Notes: generated by a model from the letters alone, not told the origin. Numbered from the stretch's first letter, positions 1 through 10,329 are shown. The stretch: 64,000 bases of DNA from Paratrimastix pyriformis (GCA_027972325.1 JAPMOS010000061.1:164644-228643), one strand, 5' to 3'. Program-made: numbers and translations.

Positions 1-405
1 GGCATGAGCGGCGGTCCGAGATGAGACACAAAAAACGACAAACAGACACAAAAAACGACAAACAGACACAAAAAACGACAAAGACAAAATGACATCATCC
101 GCAAAGGCCAGTGCGATGACAGCGGGGTCCGGCATTTGGCTGCATCCGGGGCTGTGATTTGAAAGCACACAAAAAGGGGTTCCCGTTCCCTTTTTTCTCC
201 ATCCAATTCTATTCTCGTCTTTCCATCTTTTCTGAGGGCCTTTTGATCAATAATCGGCCGAAATTTGGGTGCGGTTTCCCGGTAACTGTCCGCGTTTTGG
301 GGACAGTTCTTCCAAGAACACGAGGTTCCCCACCCCGTGTATCAAAAATACAAAAAAGGAGGGATGGATGGAGGGGGATGAAGGGGGGGGGGCGGCAGGT
401 GAGAC

Positions 406-3400
406 CTGGGCGCCCGCCTGCAGCTCGGGGACGATGTTGCTGTTGAAGAAGTCAATCACGGTCTGCAGGTGGTCCGTCTGGGTGACGCCCTTCTGCAGGG
501 TGAAGCCCTGTGGGGTGGCGAGCGGACGAGCGGGATGGGACGGGACGGGACGGGATGGGACGGGACGGGACGGGATGGGATGGGACGGGACGGGATGGGA
601 CGGGACGGGACGGGATGGGACGGGACGGGACGGGACGGGACGGACGGGACGGGACGGGACGGGACGGGACGGGACGGGATGGGGATGGCGGAGTGGTGAG
701 AACGACGTCCCGCCACGCATACATCCAGGGAAGGGCGGCCGAAGGGAATGACAACGACTGGGGATACCCCCAAATTGACTCCTTCACCGAGTCTCTTCTG
801 ACGATTTTTGTCACACAGAACCCATCACCCACTGCCGCGGATGACATGAGATTTCTTTGGCGTTCATGCTGTGGGCCGCTCGCTCCCCGGGGCGATGTCA
901 TCAAGGGGAATCGGAGTGGCACAAGAGGCATGGAGTGTGGTGGGTGGCGGGTGGTGGGTGTCGGGTGGTGGGTGGCGGGTGGCGGGTGGCGGGTGGCGGG
1001 TGGCGGGTGGCGGGTGGTGGGTGTCGGGTGTCGGGTGTCGGGTGGTGGGTGTCGGGTGTCGGGTGGCGGGTGGTGGGTGGCGGGTGGCGGGTGGTGGGTG
1101 GCGGGTGGTGGGTGGTGGGTGGCGGGTGGCGGGTGGCGGGTGGTGGGTGGCGGGTGGCGGGTGGTGGGTGGGACGGGGGGGGGGGCGGGACCTTGGCGCA
1201 GAGGGACATGATGACCAGGATGGCGGTGGTCTTGTCGCCCCACTTCTCGGCCGGGTTCTGGGCGTAGCTCTGCAGCAGGCTGGCCACAACCTGAGGTGGG
1301 CGAGACGGGCGGGGTGGGAGGGCAGTGTGTGGATCATAGATATGCCCATATGGCCACCATCCGACCATATATATAACCAGATGACCCTATATCACCCATG
1401 GTGGGGGGCAGGCGGACCTGGAGCATGAGGGTGGTGATATTCTGCTGGAAGTGCTTGCACAGGGCCCGAACGAGCTCCATCGCGGCGCGGCGGCGAGTCC
1501 CCACGTCCGAACCCTGCCCCGTGGTGCGCCGTGCCCGGTGCGGGTGTGAAAAGCAGAGCGGATGCGTGTGAATGGATGGATGGATGGATGGATGGATGGA
1601 TGGATGGATGGATGGATGGATGGATGGATGGATGGATGGATGGATGGATGGATGGATGGATGGATGGATGGATGGATGGATGGATGGATGGATGGATGGA
1701 TGGATGGATGGATGGATGGATGGATGGATGAAGAGGATGGATGGATGGATGGATGGATGGATGAAGAGGATGGATGGATGGATGGATGGATGGGTGGATG
1801 GATGGATGGATGGATGGATGGATGGGGAAGAGGATGGGGGGGCGGGTATGAGACGGGGCAAGGCAAGGCGGGGCGGACCTCCGTGTCGAACTGGATGAAT
1901 TGCTTGGGCTCGTCCTCAAACATATCCGCGTCGGCCTCTGCCACCCCCCCCCCCCCCCCCCCCAGACAAACAGAGAAACGCCAGAAAAGACATCAGTCAG
2001 ATACCGCCAAAAGGGGTGGAGTCCAACAGTATGATCATCTGGCCATGACCATCCATATATGACCATCCATATATGACCATCCATATATGACCATCCATAT
2101 ATGACCATCCATATATGACCATCCATATCTGACCATCCATATGACCATCCATATGACCATCCATATGACCATCCCCATATGACCATCCATATGACCATCC
2201 ATATATGACCATCCATATATGACCATCCATATATGACCATCCATATATGACCATCCATATGACCATCCCCATATGACCATCCAAATGACCATCCATATGG
2301 CCATCCACATGGCCATCCATATGACCATCCATATGAACCACCCATATGAACCATCCATATGAACCATCCATATGAACCATCCATATGAACCATCCATCCA
2401 TATGACATGAACACTTTCTCTCAAGGACGGACCGGTGAGCCTGAGGTTGGGCAGGATGACCCGCTCAGCCAGATCGCGCATGCCGGCCTCGTTGTTGAAG
2501 AGCTGGTGGTGAACACCCTCGGCGATGGCAACCAGGAACCGGATGGCATTCGTCACGAGCTACGCAAACACATCATACATCACATATACCGGGAGAGAGA
2601 GAAGAGAGTGGTTGAAGAGCTGATGGTGGACACCCTCCGCGATGGCAACCAGAAACCGGATGGCGTTCGTCACGAGCTGCCCAGACACACATCGCATATC
2701 ACATCACATACAACAGTCGGGTGAGAGAGAAGAGAGTTGTTGAAAGTGGTGGTGGTGAACGCCCTCGACGATGGGAACCAGGAACCGGATGACGTTCGTT
2801 ACAAGCTGCCCAGACACACATCACACACATCACATACAACAGTCGGGAGAGATTTTTGCGGTGGAAAAAGGACTCCGGGCCATCAAATCCTTATTTTGAT
2901 AAGGTTGACAGCCGATTTGTCAGATCGGCTGATCAAATGGTGCCCTCAATCCCCTGGTGCCGACAATGGCTTCCTTCCTTCCACTAACCTCACCCCGGGG
3001 TGGATGTTAGCCAGACCTTGTCGAGGCGCTGGTGGGACCCCGAGCGCATGAGCAGGTTCCAGATGGCGGTGACGAAGGTCCCCAGGAAGGGGGCCATCTC
3101 TTCCTCGTAGCGCTGGGTGTACAGCACCACAATGTTGACGATCAGCGACTGGATCCGGTCCAGGATCGAGGCCTTGTCCGAGTCCTGTGAGGGGAGGGGG
3201 GGATGGGGGAATGGGGGAAGGATATGGGGGGGGGGGGGGGGGGGGGATGGCAAGGGTAGAAAGACGAGAGTGAGCGATGTGTGTGTGCGTGTGTGGAGGA
3301 GAGGGAGGGAGGAGGGAGGAGGGAGGGAGGAGGTACGCAATTTCACCCAACTTTGGCCGCCGCCGCCATCACCACCACCATCACGGAAATATGGGGGGGA

Positions 3401-4505
3401 GGGGGGGGAGGGGGGAGGGAGGGGGGACCACCGACCTCGCACAGGGCGTCGCACTGCACCACGAGCAGCTTGTGCAGGCTGGTCATGATGGGTTCGAGGT
3501 GGTCTTCGAAGAAGGCCGGCAGCCCCTGGCAGTTCAGTGAGTAGTAGATCTTCAGGCAGAGCTGGTAGCACTGCAGGGTCTGCATCAACGGGGTCAGTTG
3601 GGCCGGGGCAGGCCGGGTCGACCCCAGGGCGGCCAGCTGGGACTCGGCCGCGGCCGTGGTTTGCTAAACGAGTGCCCCCCGGGGGGGTTGAGACCATGTG
3701 ATGAGGTGATGAGATGTGAGACCTGAATAAAAGTGAGCAGCGGCTGCTGGATAATGTCCAGCACGTACTTAATCTGGAGCAGAAGCTCGTTGCATTCGTA
3801 CTCGTGGCGGAAGCTGGGGATGAATGATGACAATGGTCGTGAATTCAAAGTGCCCATCCACCGGGACGGACCGCTTCAGAACGAGGCGAACGATGGTGAG
3901 CATAGTGTTGATCAGGGCAATATCGGAGGTTTGTTGCAGCTTCGCAACCAAATCCTATCATCGGGGCGGTGGGTGGTGTTGGTGGGGTGCGTGCGTTACG
4001 ACAGACAGGAAGGAAGTTCCAGTTCTTCGGGAAGTCAGTCTTCGAAATGAACTCAATCGAGGTCAAAAGCTGCGCCTGGGCCTTGGAGGGGCCCCGGAGC
4101 ACCTCGGCAATCAGCTGATCCTTGATCCGCTTACGGGAATCCTCGTCAATGAAAACATCAGTGTGTTCATCTTCGGACTGCGGTGTCGGCGGCAGAAAAG
4201 GACAAGGATGTGAGAAACGAGAGGGGTTGTACAATGGAACACAGACAGGAACCCATTTTGCCAGAATAAAGTTCTTGAACAAAATGGCGCAGCACTGCTG
4301 CATATCGGGCGTTGGGGGCTGAGAGATGACTTGGAGGAGGTGCAGCGGGTACTGCGGAATACGCTCCATGGATTCGCGGAGCTTTTCGGCTGGTCGAAGA
4401 TAGGTCTGAGAAGGAAAAAGAATAGGGACACCAAAACTGACCCTCCTTGATGCGCGCCGGATCACCGCTGGACAGATTTTGCAAGAAGGGCACCAGAGTC
4501 TGCAT
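406..4505 (-). CDS. CSE1: Exportin-2 (CSE1/CAS), N-terminal half; gene continues past the window start
   Basis: HEAT-repeat exportin that returns importin-alpha from nucleus to cytoplasm together with Ran-GTP. Twelve exons fit by phase and family similarity: 4505-4442, 4389-4253, 4177-4007, 3954-3872, 3813-3723, 3663-3436, 3184-3017, 2559-2433, 1937-1879, 1513-1418, 1290-1192 and 507-406. They total 475 codons, against roughly 970 residues for the whole protein in animals. Landmarks in order are [90 protein letters not shown] and [10 protein letters not shown]. The start is the ATG whose frame leads into the first family segment. From 405 to 1 only intron is visible. Introns hold minisatellites and an exon triplication, listed separately. 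No frameshift is seen in the placed exons. Family assignment is firm; exon ends are inferred. Confidence 0.93.
530..683. repeat. GGGAC/GGGAT pentanucleotide array in a CSE1 intron
   Basis: About 150 bases of tandem CGGGA and TGGGA units lie between CSE1 exons 507-406 and 1290-1192. All six frames stay open across the array, giving artificial Pro-Ser-Arg or Gly-Arg-Asp frames that are not genes. Confidence 0.9.
937..1172. repeat. 7-base GGGTGGC/GGGTGGT/GGGTGTC array in a CSE1 intron
   Basis: A heptamer minisatellite with three mixed variants fills most of the intron beside exon 1290-1192. The variants are interspersed and not in blocks, which suggests repeated unequal exchange or slippage. 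The long His-Pro frames across it are artefacts. Confidence 0.88.
1572..1836. repeat. (ATGG)n tetranucleotide array in a CSE1 intron
   Basis: A nearly pure ATGG array, broken twice by an AAGAGG interruption near 1730 and 1765, lies between exons 1937-1879 and 1513-1418. Confidence 0.92.
1944..1963. repeat. C20 homopolymer beside a CSE1 acceptor
   Basis: Twenty C on the plus strand read as poly-G on the coding strand, a few bases upstream of the acceptor of exon 1937-1879. Most other long homopolymers in the window are poly-C on the coding strand, so this one is the exception. Confidence 0.8.
2041..2405. repeat. ATGACCATCCAT(AT) minisatellite in a CSE1 intron
   Basis: Tandem units of about 10-12 bases (ATGACCATCCAT with optional AT insertions) change gradually into ATGAACCATCC units toward 2400. 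The block lies between exons 2559-2433 and 1937-1879. Confidence 0.88.
2491..2860 (-). repeat. Three tandem copies of the 5' part of one CSE1 exon
   Basis: The segment encoding [16 protein letters not shown] occurs three times in tandem, about 117-129 bases apart, with inferred exon starts at 2559, 2676 and 2805. Only the copy starting at 2559 continues into the rest of the exon and has a usable donor (at 2432). The other two stop matching after about 70 bases and have no donor there. They look like decayed exon copies left in the intron, each with its acceptor-proximal flank. Confidence 0.85.
3226..3246. repeat. G21 homopolymer in a CSE1 intron
   Basis: Poly-G on the plus strand, so poly-C in the pre-mRNA, in the intron between exons 3663-3436 and 3184-3017. 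GGGA-rich low-complexity DNA surrounds it. Confidence 0.8.
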
Positions 4506-4571
4506 TCGAAAATCAAAAAGAAAACGCCCTGAACAAAGCCACCATGTCTCGGCTCAGTCAGTCAGTCAGTC

Positions 4572-4805
4572 TCGTGTTAATGCAGCCTCGTGTGAGGCTA
4601 ACTAAGGAGCCATGAGAAAGAAATCACAAAAGGTTTTATCCCCCAATTCCCCCGTCACCTCATCACCCCCGATAGGCTTCGGCTCAAAATGCGTCGCATC
4701 TCATCACCCCCACCTCCTTCATCACCGATCCGGCTGGTGAGCCTCGGCCTCGTGGTTGCGCTTGGTCGGTATGCCACCATCCTAGGTCGCCCCGAAAGCA
4801 AGACA
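4572..4805 (+). repeat. Dispersed repeat, copy 1, with a 33-base hairpin-containing end
   Basis: This block recurs at 10037-10258 and, more diverged, at 29781-29976. Its left end is a 33-base motif at 4572-4604 with an internal stem GCCTC-N4-GAGGC. Its right part contains GCTTGGTCGGTATGCCACCA, shared almost exactly with the second copy. An inverted copy of the 33-base motif lies at 6275-6307. It starts 67 bases upstream of the CSE1 start codon and may include that promoter. It could be the tail of a retroelement, since LINE remnants follow copies 1 and 2. Confidence 0.72.
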
Positions 4806-4936
4806 GGGAGAGAAAGTGGATGGAAGAGCGACGACCTCAGACTTCCCCCCCCTCCCCGCATGTTTTGAGGACGAGCCCACCGGCGAGCCTGACGCTGCCG
4901 TCGTCCACCCGCAAAGGAGAGGGGTTCGGTCGATTG

Positions 4937-5940
4937 CTATGTAGTGGAGGCCTCGTTCTGGTGGCCGCTAGTCTGCTGGATGGGCACAGCAGGCAGCCTT
5001 CCTTGGCTCAGCCCCGGTGGTGTCGTCTCCCGCCGGGCCCTCCGATCGCCGGCCGTCCGCGGTGGCTCGGCTCGTCGCACCTTGAGCAGTTGCAGCCGGC
5101 GCGCGTGGGCCTGGGCCAAGAAGTCTCCCGCAATCCGGTTGGCGGCCTCACGGGTCGGGCGCCCCCAACCAGCGGCCGGCCTCCCGATCATGACCTGCCA
5201 CTTGTCCGCGCCCAGGGCCTCGAGATGGGCCCAGTCCGGGGCCCCCAGGACCGCATGGAGGCGGTCCCAGGCCTTCTTGCGGAGCTCCTCGTAGGCGGGG
5301 CACTGCTGGATGATGTGTTGGGCGTCCTCGAGTGGTCCCGCGTCGTTGCAGCAGATGCAGGCTCCCCCGCGCTTCGCCTCAGGTCTGTTCTTCCAGGTGC
5401 GCATGAACTCACCGTTCAGGTACATCCCTGCGTGCAGTTGGGCTGCTATGCGGCGCCCCGCCGGGCTCATGTCGTCCAGGTAGGCCTCGCTGTGGCCAAA
5501 GTCCTGCTTGACCTGCCGCAGGAGTGCCAGCCTTGGGTGCGAGTGGGCGTCCTCCATCTTCGCGCCACTTGGCCTCCACATATGTGCGCACTCGCTTCCG
5601 GACCAAGTCCTTCCAGGCCCGGATGCCGATGGTCCGGATGGCCTCGTCCACCGGGCGCACCCCCGTGCCAAGGCCATAGTCCGCCATGACCGCCTCAGCA
5701 GCCCCGGCCCATTCGCCGATGCACTGGTGCCCTGTCCTCACCTCTGGGAGCTTCTCACCCAGCTCCACCAGTTCGCGGACCAGGCGGCCCTGCGGCAGCA
5801 GCTTGATTCGAACATGATCTCCTGGGCCCGCAAGGCCGCCACCGGTATCAGGCCCAGATCGGCCTCGACCGCTGCGGATGATGCTTGCCCCATACACTGG
5901 AGGGCATAGCAGGCGAAGACGCGTTGAACCGAGTCCATTG
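4937..5940 (-). pseudogene. LINE-like retroelement remnant, region after the reverse transcriptase, frameshifted
   Basis: The minus strand encodes, in three successive frames, the tail of a non-LTR retrotransposon polyprotein: MDSVQRVFACYALQC to about 5800, then LVRELVELGEKL to about 5560, then QVKQDFGHSEAYL to the end. The third part has a CxxC-x10-H-x4-C zinc-knuckle pattern (CICC, then H and C) typical of the region after LINE reverse transcriptases. At least two frameshifts break the frame, and no reverse transcriptase palm is present. The plus-strand open frames over this interval are shadows. It sits in a tandem duplication unit between CSE1 and F-box copy A. Confidence 0.68.
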
Positions 5941-6274
5941 CTCAGTCAGGTCGGCCACTCGGGCCCCGCGGGGTGGATGTGTGCCGTGACTCGCAGAGTG
6001 GGTGCCCCAGTTTCCTGGGGTCTGGAACAAGGCTTCGAGAAATATCGAGCATTGATCAGGGCAAATACAATTAGCGCATAGACGGGTGGGCAAACTCAAT
6101 CGGACATGAATCAAAAAAGTGGCCCTGGCCCGGGGACAACAGGGACAACGGTGCTGGGTGCATCATCGACGGGGCGAGTCGCCGACAATTCCTGCCCGAG
6201 CCATGATGAAATAGGCCCCTTGTGTACCAAACCTGCTCGATTGGCACTGAAGGGGACGCACTGGCTTTTATATT

Positions 6275-6307
6275 TAGTTAGCCTCACGCGAGGCGGCATT
6301 AACACGA
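6275..6307 (-). repeat. Inverted copy of the 33-base hairpin motif
   Basis: Reverse complement of 4572-4604 with 31 of 33 bases identical, including the GCCTC-N4-GAGGC stem. Together the two copies bracket a 1.74-kb block holding the LINE remnant, in the arrangement of terminal inverted repeats. Confidence 0.75.
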
Positions 6308-6462
6308 GACTGGCTGGCACCATCCCTAAAGGAGGCCACGAATGCAGGGGGCCACTGTCCACCACCCGAGGTCAGCGCGCACCCTCTGATTGGCCCTGTG
6401 CCGCACCACCACACCCACGCGAACCTTTGTTTGAGGAAGACTTGCGGCAGGGGAGGGGGTTA

Positions 6463-6565
6463 TATTCCCAATCGGCAGGGGAGGGGGTTATATTCCCAAT
6501 CGGCAGGGGGAAGGGGTTATATTTCCAATCGGCAGGGGTTATATTCCCAATCGGCAGGGGAAGGG
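6463..6565. repeat. 25-base tandem repeat, four copies
   Basis: Four units built on GTTATATTCCCAATCGGCAG. They overlap the C-terminal frame of F-box copy A on the minus strand, giving repeated PLPIGNI-type peptides, so the last exon there has either gained a repeat tail or run into non-coding DNA. Confidence 0.85.
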
Positions 6566-6961
6566 GGATGGGTCGATCCTCGGGCAACATCGTCAAGAGG
6601 CTTTTTGAGCTTTCTTCCTCTTCAAGCTGGCGGAGTGGAAGGAGATCGGAATGAAAATGAGTCGAACCGTTCGCTTTGGGGGGAGGAGGGGAGGAGGAGG
6701 AAACATGCGATGATGCCGATGGTGGTGGTGATGGTGATGATGAATGCCCTTGATGATGCCCTTGATGATGCTCTTGATGATGCTTGGATGATGATGCCGA
6801 TGATGGTTGGATGATGATGTTTGGGGGCACAGACCGGACGGCCAGGTTCGGGTAATCAGCTCCGCAGAGGAGGAAGAAGTTTGAGGAAGCGTCGCACATT
6901 TCCCAGGGGCCCAAGGCCCGTCATGACCATCAGTCGACGCACCTGCCGCGCGTTGAGACTG

Positions 6962-7195
6962 CGGGTGGAGTGGGGTGGAGTGGGGAGGTGGGGGTGGGTG
7001 GGGGAGGGTGGAGTGGGGTGGAGTGGGGTGGAGTGGGGTGGAGTGGGGTGGGTGGGGTGGGTGGGGGTGGAGTGGGGTGGGTGGGAGTGGGGGGTGGAGT
7101 GGGGGTGGAGTGGGGTGGGTGGGGTGGAGTGGGGGTGGAGTGGGGTGGGTGGGGTGGAGTGGGCGTGGGTGAGGGGATGGATGGTGGTGGATGGG
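6962..7195. repeat. GGAGTGGGGT-type minisatellite in F-box copy A
   Basis: Tandem G-rich units (GTGGAGTGGG and GTGGGTGGG variants) lie just upstream, in gene orientation, of the segment encoding RQVRRLMVMTGLGPLGNV. Confidence 0.85.
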
Positions 7196-7450
7196 TGGTG
7201 ATGAATGGAGAGAGATATGGATGGTCCCGCGTGAATGTGCTCCAATATGCGGCGGGTCTGTGAGCGCGCTCGATTTTTGAAGTCTCCTTCACCTCGGCTC
7301 GCTCCACTCGGCCAGGTCTTATAAATAATGGGAGCCAGACCACTCCACGGGCGTGAACGAAGTAGCGGGGGTGTGCTTGAAGAGGGGGAACTGCGGTCGG
7401 AAATCGTCGGCGTCCCGGTCTTCGGGCACGCCCCCGTCCCCAACGCAGTC

Positions 7451-7536
7451 TTCAAGATCATCATCATCATCATCATCATCATCCCCACCAGCACCAGCAC
7501 CAGCACCAGCACCAGCACCAGCACCAGCACCAGCAC

Positions 7537-7585
<49 letters not shown>
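7451..7585 (-). repeat. Coding microsatellite: poly-Asp and Gly-Ala run in F-box copy A
   Basis: On the minus strand the open frame continues from KLNKLWDP through about 16 Asp, eight Gly-Ala pairs and nine more Asp into LEDCVGDGG without a stop. The same site is DPDDDDLEAC in copy B and DDEDPDLEDC in copy C, so a short acidic stretch has expanded in copy A only. Confidence 0.82.
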
Positions 7586-7586
<1 letters not shown>

Positions 7587-7798
7587 GGATCCCACAACTT
7601 GTTCAGTTTGGCGAAGCCCAGCTGTTTCTGCCAGGCCCACTCCGCAGCGTCGGCACCGGGCCTCCTCGCATACTCCTCCGCCATGGGTGCCTGGCCAAGG
7701 CCATATCGCAGCCGGATCAGATCGGCACTGCGATCCACACGTGGGTGTCAGGAGTGTGTGCGTGTGATGCCAATGGATGCACAACATCTTCACGCAGG

Positions 7799-7800
7799 GG

Positions 7801-7881
<81 letters not shown>

Positions 7882-8284
7882 CCACCACCACCATCATCAT
7901 CCAGGCATCGTCATCCAATCATCCAGTCATCATCGTCCAGGCGTCATCATCCAATCGTCATAATCATCCAGTCATCATCATCCGGTCATCATCCATCCAG
8001 ACATCATCCAGTCGTCATCATCCAGATCATCATCATCATTCATCATCCAGATCATCATCATCATCCAGTCATCATCATCATCCAGTCATCATCATCATCA
8101 TCCGATCATCATCATCATCCGATCATCATCATCATCCAGTCATCATCATCATCCAGTCATCATCCAGTCATCCAGTCATCATCCAGTCATCATCCAGTCA
8201 CCATCCAGTCATCATCCAGTCATCCAGTCATCATCATCATCCAGTCATCATCCAGTCATCATCCAGTCATCATCATCATCCGGT
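7799..8284. repeat. Compound ATC satellite in an intron of F-box copy A
   Basis: Pure ATC at first, then ATC runs separated by CATCCAGTC, CATCCAATC or CATCCGATC interruptions. Both strands stay open, giving artificial poly-His, poly-Ser and poly-Ile frames. Confidence 0.93.
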
Positions 8285-8625
8285 GATGGGGAGACCTGAT
8301 CTGCAGCTCGAGGAAGAGCGGTACTGAGCCGCGGCCGTTCTGCAGGCAGACCGGCGAGAGGTCCGCCTTGACCCGGCATCGCTTCCCTGTGGGAGTCGGC
8401 AGGCAGATCGAGGAGGAACTGGAGGTCAACCCCCGGCATCAACATCATCATCAACATCATCATCAACATCATCAACATCAGCACCAACATGAACATGAAC
8501 ATGAACATCACCACCATTCATCCATCATCATCATCATCCGTCGTCTCCGGTGGATTGCTCCGCTTTGCCTGCTCGTCGTCAGGGCCACCATTTTTGTTGT
8601 GTCACTCATGCTGCTGCTTGGATGC

Positions 8626-8662
8626 TGGTGACGATGATGCTGATGCTGATGACGATGACGAC

Positions 8663-8693
<31 letters not shown>

Positions 8694-8728
8694 CTGATGA
8701 TGATGATGATTGGATGACGATGATGATC

Positions 8729-8774
<46 letters not shown>

Positions 8775-8830
8775 CGGATGATCGGAGTGGTGGTAATGAT
8801 GATGATGATTGGATGATGATTGGATATTGA
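8626..8830. repeat. GAT satellite, opposite orientation
   Basis: GAT/TGATGC runs, the reverse orientation of 7799-8284, lie in the next intron of the same gene. The two inverted arrays could pair in RNA or DNA. Confidence 0.88.
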
Positions 8831-9115
8831 TTGGATGATGGGTGGACCCTGACCATTCTCGGCGAATGTGGCCATATTGGCGAGCACCTCCTCCCAGGGG
8901 AGGTCGATTCGGACCAGGCTGTGAACCTCACTGCCGATGGGCCGAGTCGGAGGAAGACCTGGTGATGGTGGTGGTGAGGTGGTGGGTGCAGCAGTAGTGT
9001 TGTTGGTGCGGTGTTGAGGTAAGGGGTTGGTCAGTTGACGGGACGCCCATTTCCAACACCGTCCCACGACACGCAATCAGGAAAGCGAACAAAAAGCTGT
9101 GATTGTGCTCGTGGC

Positions 9116-9117
<2 letters not shown>

Positions 9118-9147
<30 letters not shown>
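9118..9147. repeat. G30 homopolymer
   Basis: Thirty G on the plus strand, so poly-C in the minus-strand transcript, directly after the segment encoding APPDWLQKCL of F-box copy A. The same intron of copy B has shorter G runs at about 13237-13266. Confidence 0.88.
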
Positions 9148-9148
<1 letters not shown>

Positions 9149-10036
9149 GAGACATTTCTGCAGCCAATCGGGCGGGGCGCAGAAGTACTCGCAGCGGAGC
9201 CGGCGGACAAGGGTGAGGGCGCGCTGCAGGATGGGATCAGTGCGTTGGTGGTCTGGATGGGAACACGACAGGAGGATGGGGAAACGGGTGAGGATGGCGG
9301 GGTGGATCCGGAGGGGGGGTGGGTGGGTGGGACGGACCCTGCTCACGTAGGTGCGCAATCTGGTCGACCAAACTGTGGATCGAACCCGCGATCGCAGGGG
9401 CCCGTCTCGTCATCCCTTCCTGAAGAAACAGAAAAGTGCGAGACAGAGCAGGGGGGAAGCATAAATACCCCCGGTAATAACAACAAACAGCAAATACACA
9501 AACCTGTTTGACGAGACTCTGGCTTGAAAGTCTGATCTTCTGCAATCGTGCCAGCTCAAGATGGAGCTTCTTCTCCAAGGGTTCCGCAATCTGATCGGCC
9601 ATTTCCGCGCGCGTCAGTTGGACCCAATTCTGGACGGCTCTTGGTAGGTTCAGATAAAATTCCTGAATCGCAAGCTCGTGGGTCATCCGTCGAACCCGCA
9701 AAATCTCGAGGGAGCCATGCAGGATCTCATCCCAGAGCTGTGAGAGGAAGCAGGAGTGTGATGGTTTATTGTGATTTGGAAAACGCAGGCCTGGCCCTGG
9801 TCTTCCAGCGGGACAGTTGCAAAAGGGTTCTGATTGCTGCTCGCCGCGATGGCGGATGGTGCTGGCGCTGGTGCGATGGTGCTGGCGCTGGTGGGGATTG
9901 TGGTTGTTGGCATCCGCAGAGTAGAGATCCCAAGTATCTGCGAGGTCATCTGGCACAGGGACCGAGAAACGAGCCTGGCAATGGCCGACTGAAGCGTCAC
10001 CGCAGGGGCCACACCGATTAGGACGGAAAAGTCAAA

Positions 10037-10258
10037 TTCAGAGTCTCGCCCCTTGTGAGGCTAAAAGGAGCCACGAGAAAGAAATCACAAAAGGTTTTAT
10101 CCAATTCCCCCGGCACCTCATCACCCCCGCCCGATAGGCATCGGCATCGCATCTCATCATCACCCCCACCTCCTTCAGCACCGAGCCAGCTGGTGAGCCT
10201 CGGCCTCGTGGTTGCACTTGGTCGGTATGCCACCATCCTAGGTCGCCCCGAAAGCAGG
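10037..10258 (+). repeat. Dispersed repeat, copy 2
   Basis: Close match to 4590-4802, including the GAGAAAGAAATCACAAAAGG phrase and the GGTCGGTATGCCACCATCCT phrase. The first half of the 33-base motif is missing; only GTGAGGCTAA remains. It lies immediately upstream of F-box copy A, as copy 1 lies upstream of CSE1. Confidence 0.78.
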
Positions 10259-10329
10259 CAGGAAGAGAAGGCGGATGGAAAAAGCGACAACCAGGACGGA
10301 AAAAAGAGAGCCCGATGACCCAGCACCGA

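Larger units (their letters stand above)
6220..6660. repeat. Segmental duplication block matching 10630-10985
   Basis: Landmarks appear in the same order in both blocks: the phrase around GGCACTGAAGG, a CACCCTCTGA segment, a GACGAAGAC-like end, TATATTCC tandem units, a GTCGATCC segment and the AAGCTGG...GAGTG acceptor region of the F-box gene last exon. With the flanking LINE and dispersed-repeat copies this shows that about 4.6-10.0 kb and 10.0-14.3 kb are tandem duplicates. Confidence 0.7.
6372..10012 (-). pseudogene. F-box-like protein family 1, copy A (probably decayed)
   Basis: Multi-exon gene similar throughout to copies B (10923-14246) and C (15121-17375). Coding segments are near 10012-9795, 9740-9508, 9423-9340, 9255-9152, 8945-8853, 8400-8296, 7738-7330, 6958-6825 and 6621-6372. 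Family segments include EILHGSLEILRVRRMTHELA, SLVRIDLPWEEVLANM and RCRVKADLSPVCLQNGRGS. Copy A has lost most of the F-box: its frame jumps from MAPAVT straight to the equivalent of LQSAIA. The first intron starts GC where B and C start GT. A one-base deletion near 6865 creates an early stop relative to C. A coding GAT/GCTGGT microsatellite adds long Asp and Gly-Ala runs. These defects suggest a pseudogene. The family role is unknown beyond the F-box, which normally recruits substrates to SCF ubiquitin ligases. Confidence 0.6.

Noticed and set aside
247-1428. Several open frames of 100-260 codons rich in Pro-Ser-Arg, His-Pro or Gly-Trp on both strands
   Set aside because: They are translations of the GGGAC and GGGTGGC arrays inside CSE1 introns; frames are open on both strands and have no non-repeat homology.
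1334-2556. Ile-His-Pro-Ser and Met-Asp-Gly-Trp open frames up to 340 codons
   Set aside because: Direct products of ATGG and ATGACCATCCAT arrays; the true CSE1 exons in this interval are short and lie in other frames or flank the arrays.
4820-5689. A 289-codon plus-strand frame
   Set aside because: Shadow of the minus-strand LINE remnant, which has the zinc-knuckle pattern; GC-rich third positions keep the antisense frame open.
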